A DNA stretch of 9,274 nucleotides from a bacterium. GTDB taxonomy: Bacteria; Planctomycetota; JACOTG01; JAUIME01. Shown here in pieces: positions 1 through 6,606 of the stretch. Both the position numbers and the translations under genes were made by a program. The stretch's first letter is position 1. Every line of letters starts with the position of its first letter. The notes under the pieces are model-generated. The model saw only the letters and a program-made list of their open reading frames with translations, did not search any database and was not told the origin of the DNA. The stretch covers positions 1-9,274 of the forward strand of contig JAUIME010000152.1 in NCBI GenBank assembly GCA_030433195.1. The letters are read 5' to 3'.

Positions 1-473
1 GTGCCGTCGCCGTTGCCGAGACAGATCCAGGGGCGCTCGACGCCGGGGTCGGGGGCGACCGGCGGGCCGACGGCGGCCATCGTATGGCAGTCGATACCGA
101 CGGGTTTGCCGGGGGACTCGTCGCGGAGGCGCTGGTGGTAGGGCTCCCAGTAGCGTTCGAGAAGCGAGCGCTTCAACGCGTCGTCGGGTGGATCGCTCCA
201 GACCGGGACGTCCCAGCAGGTGTGCGTCTTGATCACGCCGTCCTTGCGGAAGTCGTCGGGGGCGCGGTTCTGGTCGACGATGGCGCGCGCGACGTCGGTG
301 TGCACGTATGACGCGACTTCATCGGGAAAGTCGTAGATCGCCGCGGCACCCTCGTCGCCGTCCTTGGCGATTTCTTCGGGCGTGAGCTTGCAGCGTGCGA
401 CGACTTCGGGCGGTACCGCGAGGCCCGCGTGCGGGACCGAAACGAGGATCGGCAGGCGTCGGTCGGTCGTCAC
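1..473 (-). CDS. N-formylglutamate amidohydrolase (FGase/HutG-like) family protein, C-terminus cut by window edge
   Basis: Seen: translating the minus strand from a GTG at 473 gives 157 residues with no stop before the window edge. The pattern fits the FGase family (PF05013): SVPHAG at 12-17, a DEGAAAIYDF block at 40-49, the DQNRAP motif at 67-72 (family form D-x-N-R), an ERYWEPYHQRL block at 107-117, and GIDCHTM at 126-132. The His and Asp/Glu of the PHAG, DEG and DCH blocks are the likely metal ligands. Known: family members hydrolyse N-formyl-L-glutamate or related N-acyl amino acids, as in the last step of one histidine-degradation route. No hut genes are visible here, so the substrate is probably different. 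The GTG overlaps the stop of the upstream GGT-like gene by four bases (GTGA), with GGGAG seven bases ahead. The first in-frame Met is near residue 132, too late to be the start. It is the last visible gene of the operon and looks cytoplasmic. Confidence 0.8.
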   Translation of the reverse strand, partial: MTTDRRLPILVSVPHAGLAVPPEVVARCKLTPEEIAKDGDEGAAAIYDFPDEVASYVHTDVARAIVDQNRAPDDFRKDGVIKTHTCWDVPVWSDPPDDALKRSLLERYWEPYHQRLRDESPGKPVGIDCHTMAAVGPPVAPDPGVERPWICLGNGDG

Positions 474-2317
474 GTCGTCGCTCCCGGCTTGCGCTTCTTG
501 CTCGTCGTCGTCTTCTTCTTGGATGTCGGCTTCTTGGATGTCGGCTTCTTGGTCGGCTTCTTGGTTGTCGGCTTCTTCTTCGCTTTCGCCTTCTTGCGGG
601 GGGCGGCGGCCTTCGCGACGGGATCTGATTCGGGCTCGGCGTCCTTCGAAGACGGCTTCGGACGCGAGGTGGCGCGCGGACCGCCGGCCGAGCCGTCGCG
701 CCGAGGATCGGCGACGCCCGTGAAGCCGTGGCGTTCGCGCAGCACGAGCGCCACGCAGCCGAGGTAGAACGAGTAGGGATCGCGTTCGTCGATCTCGTAG
801 CCGAGGCGCGCGAGCTCGTCGGGGATGTCGTCACGGAAGCGCGACGCTTCGATCGAGACACGCCCCGCGACCGAGCAATGCAATCGCGGTGCGGCGACGG
901 CGTCGGCGGGGCTCTGGGTACGAAGCCGCAGCAGCACCTGCAAGATCGCCGAGACGATGCGCTCACTACCCGGCGATCCGATCGCGAGCCACGGGCGCTG
1001 TCCGCGGAACACGATGGTCGGCGCGACGCTCGCCCACGGCGCCGCGTTCGGTCGCATGTAATACGGATGCGACATGTCCTCGTATTCGAACGCGGTCATG
1101 TAGTTGTTGTAGAGGAAACCGAGCTCGGGCGTGAGCGCGAACGAACCGAACACGCGCTCGATCGACTGCGTGAGCGCGACCGCGTTGCCGTCGGCGTCCA
1201 TGACCGAGAGGTGCGTCGTCTCGCCTTGCGTCTTCGGGGGACGCGGGGCGTTCATTGCCGCGCGCAGCTTGCGCCGGATCCGATTGCCCGTGATCCGCGC
1301 GTTCTCGCGCTTGGTCTTGCGGCTGTCTTCGTCCTGAGCGTGGTACGTCGGATCGAACGGGCGGTCGCGACGGTCGACGGCGGACCGGCGGATGATCTCC
1401 ACGAGGAGCGCGGCACCCTTCGGGTCGTCGGTCGTCCAGCGCTTCGTCGGGAACTCCTCGAGGAGGTTCAGCATGCGCACGAGGGTCGGCCCCGATCCGG
1501 GCGGCGGCATCGTCAATACGCGGTGATTCTCGAAGCGCGCCGAGATCGGCTTGCGTTCGACCGGCCACGGGATCTGCGCGAGGTCGTCGGCGTGCAGCAA
1601 CCCTTCGTGAGCGCTCATGTCGTCGTGGATCGCGCGCGCGATCTCGCCCGTGTAGAAATCCTCGATGCCCTCGGCCGCGAGCCGGCGCAGCGTCTTCGCG
1701 AGGGCGGGCTGGCGCAGTTCGCTGCCGACCGGGAAGGGGCGCCGTCCGGACTTCAAGAACACGCTGCCCGCGGGATAGGTCTTGAGGTTCGCGAGCTCGC
1801 GCTTGGAGAGCGCGTGGAACAGCGCCGACGTGTGGAAGCCCTCCTCGGCCAGTTCGATCGATGGTTCGAGGATCTTCGCGAGCGGTAGCTTGCCGTAGCG
1901 ATCGAGTGCGTACGCGAGCGTCGCGGGCGTCGTCGGGACCGTCGTCGCGCGGTGTCCGCGCCGGCGTTCTTTCTTCGTCATCGACTCGCGCGTGGCGCGA
2001 TTGGGTGCGCGCGACGAGCCGTCGAGTGCGAAGGTCGAACGCGGTTCGGCGATGTGCACGACCATCATCGTCTGGCCGCCGAGACCCGACGCTTGCGGTT
2101 CGCAGACGCCGAGCGCGAACGCGCTCGCCACGGCGGCGTCGATCGCGTTCCCGCCCGCGGCGAGCATGCGCACGCCCGCATCGGTCGCGCGGTGGTGCGC
2201 GGTCGACACCATCCCGCGCTTCGAGAACGCGAATCGCTGCGGCTGAGACTCGCGGGGATTGCCCCACAGCTCGATCTGTTCGGTGTCGTCGGACGGCTTG
2301 CGGCGGGGGGGTCTCAT
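470..2317 (-). CDS. Gamma-glutamyltransferase-like Ntn hydrolase with lysine-rich C-terminal tail
   Basis: A 615-residue protein of the GGT/cephalosporin-acylase fold. Seen: STAHHRATDAG and AAGGNAIDAAVA at 38-64, GLGG at 78-81, and the autoprocessing site GETTHLSV at 365-372, where Thr367 should become the N-terminal nucleophile after self-cleavage into two subunits. The small-subunit blocks GNAVALTQS (377-385), FLYNNYM (401-407) and GSPGSERI (447-454) follow. The family acts on gamma-glutamyl amides, but by recalled alignment to E. coli GGT the glutamate-binding residues Arg114, Asp433, Ser462 and Gly484 are Ser101, Ala409, Ala429 and Ser451, so another acyl substrate is likely. There is no signal peptide; the N-terminus is basic and polar, unlike periplasmic GGTs. 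Residues 550-615 are a disordered Lys/Pro/Thr/Ser tail. The ATG at 2317 overlaps the stop of the ligase gene (ATGA). The frame stays open well upstream, but that part is a shadow of the ligase gene. Confidence 0.85.
   Translation of the reverse strand: MRPPRRKPSDDTEQIELWGNPRESQPQRFAFSKRGMVSTAHHRATDAGVRMLAAGGNAIDAAVASAFALGVCEPQASGLGGQTMMVVHIAEPRSTFALDGSSRAPNRATRESMTKKERRRGHRATTVPTTPATLAYALDRYGKLPLAKILEPSIELAEEGFHTSALFHALSKRELANLKTYPAGSVFLKSGRRPFPVGSELRQPALAKTLRRLAAEGIEDFYTGEIARAIHDDMSAHEGLLHADDLAQIPWPVERKPISARFENHRVLTMPPPGSGPTLVRMLNLLEEFPTKRWTTDDPKGAALLVEIIRRSAVDRRDRPFDPTYHAQDEDSRKTKRENARITGNRIRRKLRAAMNAPRPPKTQGETTHLSVMDADGNAVALTQSIERVFGSFALTPELGFLYNNYMTAFEYEDMSHPYYMRPNAAPWASVAPTIVFRGQRPWLAIGSPGSERIVSAILQVLLRLRTQSPADAVAAPRLHCSVAGRVSIEASRFRDDIPDELARLGYEIDERDPYSFYLGCVALVLRERHGFTGVADPRRDGSAGGPRATSRPKPSSKDAEPESDPVAKAAAPRKKAKAKKKPTTKKPTKKPTSKKPTSKKKTTTSKKRKPGATT
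516..572 (-). repeat. Short in-frame tandem repeat coding for KKPTS-type units
   Basis: On the plus strand the unit ttcttggatgtcggc occurs at 516-530 and 531-545. A shortened 12-base copy lies at 546-557 (ttcttggtcggc) and a variant 15-base copy at 558-572 (ttcttggttgtcggc). All lengths are multiples of three, so the array adds or removes KKPTS/KKPT/KKPTT units in the C-terminal tail of the GGT-like protein without breaking frame. The near-identical neighbouring copies suggest recent slippage. Confidence 0.8.
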
Positions 2318-4473
2318 TCGCGTTTTCCAGAGGGTGACTCGGCCAAGAGCTGCGCGAGCAGGAGCGCGCGCTGCAGGATGCTGATGCGTTGCACGGCTTC
2401 TTGCGGCGTGTTGAGATCGCGGCCGACCGGTCCGACGCCGCAGACGGCGGGAACCGCGTCGGGCGAGAGCCCGGCCACCGAAGGCCACACCGAGCTTGCG
2501 GATTCGATCGGGATCTCCCACCGTCCGGCGAGCGCTTCGATCGATCCGAAGACTTGCTTGCTCTTCTTCGTCTCGTGCAGCGGCGGACGATCCGAGACGC
2601 GCTCGAGTTGCCACTGCGGTCCCTTCTTGCCGAGGATCTCGCGGATGGACGCTTCGGTCGTGTCGGCGACGTCGAGGTCGGCATACGTGATGACGACGGT
2701 CGCGCGGACGCGGTGCGGCAGCAGATTCGCGAACGACACGGTGCGCATGTCGAGCAGCGACGCCGAAACGCGCTGCTTGCGCGAGCTGAGCGCGGCGATC
2801 GCGCTGATGCGCTCCGCGGTCCAAACGAGTGCTTCGGGGCGCTTGCTCGCGCGACCCGGTGCGACGGGCGCGCCTTCGACCGTGAGCTTGAAGATGCGAT
2901 GGCCACGACGCGACATGTAGAGCCCGCCGTCGGGTCCGGCCGGTCGCAGGACGAGCACGCGCTTGGCGCGCGTCATCGCGCGGCGCAGCACGTCGTTACT
3001 GAAGACAGCGTCGCGACCCTCGTCGCGGTAGTACATGACGCCGAGTTTGGTGGTGCGCAGCATGCGCGAGCTCTTGAGCGCGCGCAAAGCGAACTCGGTG
3101 ATGACGAGCGGCGCGCGCGACGTCGCGATGCCTTCCCCGTAGAGCCACTCGGGCTCGCGTCGGAAGTGCTGCCCGGGTGCCGAATCGGCGAGCGGTACGT
3201 CGAGATGCCCGACGAGGAGCGTGCCGCCGTCGAGTCCGGCGGGCGTTGCCCAAGTCTTCGCGACGCCGCGTTCGGTGAGGTCGGCGACGGGCGCGAGACC
3301 CGTGTCGACGAGCACACGGTCGAGTTCGCGCTCGGCCGAGTCGAGGCCGATGACGTCGCTGGTGCGGCTGCCGCGATCGGTCCACTCGCGCACGCGCTTC
3401 TCGATGCGGTCGCGGCGTTGCGTGAGGTAGTTGAAGATCCCGGTTTCGGGGTCTTTCGCCTTCTTGGTGCCGATCTCGGGCGGCGACGGAGTGCCGAAGT
3501 AGCGCGCGCTCGCCTCCTCGACGAGACGGTTCACGAGGTCGGCGAAGTCGAGTCCGGCCTCTTTCGCGGCACGCACGTACGATCCGCGCGGGCCGAGCGC
3601 CGGCAAGCTGTTGATCTCGAGGATGTGGAAGTTGCCGTCGTTGTCGAGCCGGAAGTCGACGCGCGCGCAGTCGTAGCAGCCGATCGCCGAGAACGCGCGC
3701 CGCGCGAGATCCTGCACGTGGGTGGTCGTCTCTTCGTCGAGCGGGGCGGGACACACGAGCTCGACCTTGCGACCCGACTTGCCCGTCTTGTCTTCGTAGC
3801 GGTAGACGCTCGGGCCGTCGCCGAACGACAGCTCGACGGGCGGCAGCGGCTGGGCCGGCGCATTGCCGAGCAGCGCGACGTTGACCTCGCGCCCTTCGAT
3901 GAACTGCTCGCACAAGACGGCTTGCCCGAACATGTCGAAGATCACCTGGGCCGCCTCGCGGAGCTCGGCTTCGTCGTTGACGACCTTGATCCCGAACGAC
4001 ACGGCTTCGTGCTTGGGCTTCACGATGAGCGGGTATTCGAGATCGGGTGCCGCGAAGTCGGCGTTCTCGAGCACCGCGAAGCCGGGCGTCGGCAGGCCGT
4101 ACTGCACGAGGATCATCTTCGTGACGACCTTGTCGAGCGCGATCGAGTGCGCGAGCGGTCCGGATCCGACGTACGGAATCCCCACCATCTCGAGGATACT
4201 CGGCACGTGCGTATAGCGCGCCTGTCCCTGGATCCCGTATGAGAGGTTGAGCACCATCCCGGGGCGTTCGCCCTTCACGACGGCCGGCATGAAGTCCTCG
4301 AGCCGGTCGACGAGGTCCTTGTCTCCCTCGAACGAGGTCGGGGTGTGCCCGCCTTTCTTGAGCGAGTCGCAGATCTGCTTGATGAGCTGCAGACCGATCT
4401 TCTCGCGGTTGGGCTGGCCGAACAGGTTGATGACGCTCTGACTGTCGCGGTTGTAGATGACGGCGACCTTCAT
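2314..4473 (-). CDS. Fusion of a Ddl-like ATP-grasp ligase with an M20-peptidase-like domain
   Basis: A 719-residue protein. Residues 1-327 match D-Ala-D-Ala-ligase-type ATP-grasp enzymes: GSGPLAHSIALDK at 103-115, PLIVKPKHEAVSFG at 148-161, EQFIEGREVNV at 189-199, and RVDFRLDNDGNFHILEIN at 271-288. Asp273, Glu286 and Asn288 are the expected Mg/ATP ligands, so the ligase half looks active. Such enzymes join a carboxylate to an amine through an acyl phosphate. The N-terminal glycine/glutamate signature of true Ddl is replaced by YNRDSQS, so this is probably not cell-wall Ddl. Residues 345-710 follow the M20 layout: LLVGHLDVPL at 419-428, GEGIA at 446-450, a DEG at 484-486, a lid-domain-like stretch at 518-540, and GVGPVGRDLNTPQEAV at 679-694. 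By recalled comparison with carboxypeptidase G2, most metal ligands are lost, suggesting a non-catalytic domain. An AGG lies four bases before the ATG at 4473. No signal peptide or membrane segment is seen. Confidence 0.85.
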   Translation of the reverse strand: MKVAVIYNRDSQSVINLFGQPNREKIGLQLIKQICDSLKKGGHTPTSFEGDKDLVDRLEDFMPAVVKGERPGMVLNLSYGIQGQARYTHVPSILEMVGIPYVGSGPLAHSIALDKVVTKMILVQYGLPTPGFAVLENADFAAPDLEYPLIVKPKHEAVSFGIKVVNDEAELREAAQVIFDMFGQAVLCEQFIEGREVNVALLGNAPAQPLPPVELSFGDGPSVYRYEDKTGKSGRKVELVCPAPLDEETTTHVQDLARRAFSAIGCYDCARVDFRLDNDGNFHILEINSLPALGPRGSYVRAAKEAGLDFADLVNRLVEEASARYFGTPSPPEIGTKKAKDPETGIFNYLTQRRDRIEKRVREWTDRGSRTSDVIGLDSAERELDRVLVDTGLAPVADLTERGVAKTWATPAGLDGGTLLVGHLDVPLADSAPGQHFRREPEWLYGEGIATSRAPLVITEFALRALKSSRMLRTTKLGVMYYRDEGRDAVFSNDVLRRAMTRAKRVLVLRPAGPDGGLYMSRRGHRIFKLTVEGAPVAPGRASKRPEALVWTAERISAIAALSSRKQRVSASLLDMRTVSFANLLPHRVRATVVITYADLDVADTTEASIREILGKKGPQWQLERVSDRPPLHETKKSKQVFGSIEALAGRWEIPIESASSVWPSVAGLSPDAVPAVCGVGPVGRDLNTPQEAVQRISILQRALLLAQLLAESPSGKRE

Positions 4474-4491
4474 GGTACCTCGGACCTTCCT

Positions 4492-4505
4492 GTCTCTTGC
4501 GAGAC
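4492..4505 (-). other. Small hairpin in the phosphatase-ligase gap
   Basis: The minus strand reads GTCTC-GCAA-GAGAC: a perfect 5-bp stem closed by a GNRA-type tetraloop. It lies in the only non-overlapping junction of the five-gene run (61 bases, 4474-4534), about 18 bases before the ligase ATG. It has no U-run on the minus strand. It could tune RNA stability or ligase translation, but a 5-bp stem may be chance. Confidence 0.3.
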
Positions 4506-4534
4506 GTTTTGGGATGTCGTGGCGTTCGGCGCGC

Positions 4535-5338
4535 TCACTTGGCGGGCCGGAACAGGACGATCGTGAGATCGTCGGGCTTCCCGGACTTCGTCGGATCGGT
4601 GCGTTGCATGCGCCGCCGCGCTTCTTCGGTGAGATTCGCGGAGGCGTCGCTCAAGCGGCCCTTGCGGACGCGTTCGGTGATCTCGGAATCGAGCAAGTTG
4701 TCGAACAATCCGTCGCTCGCGAGCACGAGGGTGTCGCGCGGGCTCAAGCGAATGGCGGCGCTGATCTCGACGCGCATGTCGCGCGACCCGACGAAGCTCG
4801 AGACGACGTGCCGCTCGACGTGACGGATGGCTTCCTCGGGCGTCATCATGCCGGATTCGACGGCGTAGCCGACCGGCGAGTGATCGATCGTGCGGTGCTT
4901 CAGCTTGCCGCGGCCGCCGACGGCGAGCGCCGCCGCGTCTCCGCAGTGAAACGTTCGGAACGCGCCGTCCTCGATCGCGGCCACGACGAGCGTCGTCCCA
5001 CTGCCGGGGACTTCGGTGGCGATGCGGCGGTCGGCCTCCTCGAAGGCATCGAGGATGGCGCTGCGGGTCTCGTGCTCCGCGTCTTGCGCTGCGGCAGCGA
5101 TGCACTCGATGGCGATGCGCGACGCGACGTCGCCGCGCGCATGCCCGCCCATGCCGTCGGCGACCGCGAGGATCACACGCTTGGCCGGGCCGGGCAGGAT
5201 CGCCGCACAGTCCTCGTTGGAATGCGAAGGGTCCGGACTCGAGCGGCTGAACGCGGACGCCGTCCCCGCCGCGAGATCGTACGGAATCGCGGTTTCGGTG
5301 TCGGCCTCGACGAGCAACAGCGGCGGAGTGCCTTTCAA
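4535..5338 (-). CDS. PP2C-type Ser/Thr protein phosphatase (PPM family)
   Basis: A 267-residue protein from the TTG at 5338, close to the bare size of a bacterial PP2C domain. Seen: SHSNEDCAAI at 39-48, the metal-binding VADGMGGHARGD at 59-70, GSGTTLVVAAI at 112-122, FHCGDAAALAV at 130-140, LVLASDGLFDNL at 204-215, and KPDDLTIVLF at 254-263. Asp61, Asp209 and Asp257 should hold the paired Mn/Mg ions, so the enzyme looks complete and active. It removes phosphate from Ser/Thr residues, most likely those placed by the kinase encoded directly upstream. TTG is chosen because the open frame before it is only a shadow of the kinase gene, the first in-frame ATG falls inside the DGMGG motif, and a good ribosome site precedes it. 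TTG overlaps the kinase stop (TTGA), so the two proteins are probably made in fixed ratio. No membrane segment or extra regulatory domain is seen. Confidence 0.9.
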   Translation of the reverse strand: MKGTPPLLLVEADTETAIPYDLAAGTASAFSRSSPDPSHSNEDCAAILPGPAKRVILAVADGMGGHARGDVASRIAIECIAAAAQDAEHETRSAILDAFEEADRRIATEVPGSGTTLVVAAIEDGAFRTFHCGDAAALAVGGRGKLKHRTIDHSPVGYAVESGMMTPEEAIRHVERHVVSSFVGSRDMRVEISAAIRLSPRDTLVLASDGLFDNLLDSEITERVRKGRLSDASANLTEEARRRMQRTDPTKSGKPDDLTIVLFRPAK

Positions 5339-6300
5339 CGCGGTTTCCTCTTGGGCTTCGCGCGGGCCTTCTTCGCGACGGCGCGTTTCGCGGCGGCGGC
5401 CTTCTGGGTCGCGGCTTTCTTCGTCGACGTCTTCTTCTTGGCGGTCTTCTTGCGCGCTGCCGTCGCGCGTGTGCTCTCGGCCTCCTCGGCGCGACGTGCG
5501 GTTTGGAAGGCGTCGAGCATCTTGCCCGCGTCGGCGTAGCGCTTGCGCGACTCGAGCTGGATGCTGCGCTGCAACACGCGCATCATCGCGGGCGATACCT
5601 TGCGCTCGATGCGTTCCGATCCTGCGAGTGGCCACGTGAACGGCCATTCGGGGAGGGCGCCGGAGAGCATGCGGTAGAGGATCAGACCGGCCGAGAACAC
5701 GTCGGATCGGAACGACGGCTTGCCGAACGCTTGCTCGGGCGCGAGATAACCGATCGTGCCCGATCCCGACCCTTGCGCGATGGTGCGCATCGCGACGCGC
5801 GCGATGCCGAAGTCGGACAAGCGCGCGAGGTTCCCGGGAAACAGCAGCACGTTGTCGGGCTTCACGTCGCAGTGGATGATGCGCTTGGTGTGCGCGTACG
5901 CGAGCGCTTCGAGAATCTGCGCTTCGATGTCGTACGCGGCCGACGTCGCGATGCGATGCCGAATGCGATCGGCGAGACTGCGCTCGGCCGCGGGGTACGC
6001 GACGATGAGCCGGCCGTCGACGTAATCGGCATTCTTGATCTTGAGGATGTTGGGGTGATCGAGCCGCGCCGTCAGTCGGATCTCGCGGCGCAGCGCGTCG
6101 AGCGTGTCTTGCGTGATCGCGTCCGGAATCGGCATCTTGAGCGCGACCGTGATGCCCTCGATCGTGTCGCTCGCCATCCAGACTTCGGAGAAACCGCCTT
6201 CGCCGAGTCGCTTCACGAGACGGTACTTGCCCAAACGTCCGCCCACGCGCAAGGAACGCGTCTTTCGCGTCGCCTGCCGAGTTCGAGCGGATTTCATCAT
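5335..6300 (-). CDS. Soluble Hanks-type Ser/Thr protein kinase with lysine/alanine-rich C-terminal tail
   Basis: A 321-residue protein. The kinase domain spans about 25-270 and has every catalytic element: glycine loop GEGGFSEVW at 33-41, VALK with Lys55, Glu73 of helix C, HCDVKPDN at 143-150 with catalytic Asp145, DFG at 163-165, APE at 187-189, and SDVFSAG at 199-205. Cys144 replaces the usual Arg before the catalytic Asp, making it a non-RD kinase, a class often active without activation-loop phosphorylation. There is no transmembrane helix or sensor domain, so it is probably cytosolic. Residues 280-321 are a disordered tail of Lys, Ala, Thr and Arg resembling histone H1. The PP2C gene overlaps its stop, giving a kinase/phosphatase pair. 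The start is uncertain: ATG at 6300 is used, a TTG at 6306 has better spacing (8 bases) from AAGGAAGGA, and an ATG at 6348 would add 16 residues. Confidence 0.9.
   Translation of the reverse strand: MMKSARTRQATRKTRSLRVGGRLGKYRLVKRLGEGGFSEVWMASDTIEGITVALKMPIPDAITQDTLDALRREIRLTARLDHPNILKIKNADYVDGRLIVAYPAAERSLADRIRHRIATSAAYDIEAQILEALAYAHTKRIIHCDVKPDNVLLFPGNLARLSDFGIARVAMRTIAQGSGSGTIGYLAPEQAFGKPSFRSDVFSAGLILYRMLSGALPEWPFTWPLAGSERIERKVSPAMMRVLQRSIQLESRKRYADAGKMLDAFQTARRAEEAESTRATAARKKTAKKKTSTKKAATQKAAAAKRAVAKKARAKPKRKPR
5346..5352 (-). promoter_or_regulatory. Ribosome binding site deciding the TTG start of the PP2C gene
   Basis: The minus strand carries AAGAGGA with seven bases between it and the TTG at 5338. 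It lies inside the last codons of the kinase gene. Its spacing is near ideal, and there is no other usable start nearby, so it supports TTG as initiator. Confidence 0.6.
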
Positions 6301-6326
6301 CACCAACGGGTTCGTCCTTCCTTCAT
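6300..6326 (-). other. Possible 8-codon leader ORF before the kinase gene
   Basis: The minus strand has an ATG at 6326 opening an 8-codon frame (MKEGRTRW). Its TGA (6302-6300) shares a base with the kinase ATG (TGATG). A GAGGGG run lies just ahead of this ATG. This is the classic layout for translational coupling, and it could explain why the kinase ATG has poor ribosome-site spacing. It may also be chance; no comparative evidence is available. Confidence 0.3.
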
Positions 6327-6406
6327 CGCCCCTCGGGCGCAATCGCATGGATCACGCCGAACGTGCGGATCGGGAGGCCGTACCGCAGTCGGCGATCGAA
6401 GGCCCT

Positions 6407-6412
6407 ATTCTA
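6407..6412 (-). promoter_or_regulatory. Candidate -10 box for the kinase operon
   Basis: The minus strand reads TAGAAT, five of six bases of the sigma-70 -10 consensus, in an otherwise GC-rich gap. It lies about 107 bases before the kinase ATG. No good -35 hexamer is found 16-18 bases upstream, so the call rests on one element. Confidence 0.3.
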
Positions 6413-6576
6413 CGTTTCGGCGGCGGTCGGTTCGGAGCGCCCGTCGTGATTTCTTCCCTTGAAACGCTGGAGGAGGGGGGCCGTAGATCGGTCCCGCGGG
6501 TGAGGGTTACGAAGGTCACGACGCGAGGCGAGCCGGGATTCGAACGCGGAGGGAAGGAGCGGCGTCGGTCGACGAG

Positions 6577-6600
6577 TCGGCCGCCCAAGCGGGTGGCCGA
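6577..6600 (-). terminator. GC-rich hairpin after the CysC-like gene
   Basis: On the plus strand TCGGCCGCCC-AAGC-GGGTGGCCGA forms a 10-position stem with one G-T pair. In the minus transcript the same position is an A-C mismatch. It starts six bases past the TGA of the CysC-like gene (6609-6607). It lacks a U-tract, so it may be a weak or factor-assisted terminator, or a 3' stability stem. Confidence 0.4.
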
Positions 6601-6606
6601 GGCGGC

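Larger units (their letters stand above)
6301..6606. other. 306-base gap between the CysC-like gene and the kinase operon
   Basis: I see no convincing protein or RNA gene here. It holds a GC hairpin just after the CysC-like stop (6577-6600), a minus-strand -10-like box (6407-6412), and the leader ORF of the kinase (6326-6300). The open frames crossing it lack conserved motifs. It probably separates two transcription units on the same strand. Confidence 0.5.

Noticed and set aside
728..1888. Long plus-strand open frame (386 codons) opposite the GGT-like gene.
   Set aside because: It is an Arg/Glu/Val-rich antisense frame typical of high-GC DNA with no motifs, while the minus strand encodes a clear enzyme.
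2389..4242. 617-codon plus-strand open frame opposite the ligase gene.
   Set aside because: It has a low-complexity Arg/Val/Glu composition and no domain; it mirrors the codon bias of the real gene.
4492..4510. Plus-strand reading of the small hairpin followed by GTTTT as a terminator.
   Set aside because: No plus-strand gene ends here, and the stem is only 5 bp.
6531..6551. T-arm-like word (CCGGGATTCGAAC on plus strand) suggesting a minus-strand tRNA.
   Set aside because: The T-stem has a mismatch, the acceptor stem has no partner at the right distance, and no anticodon arm can be folded.
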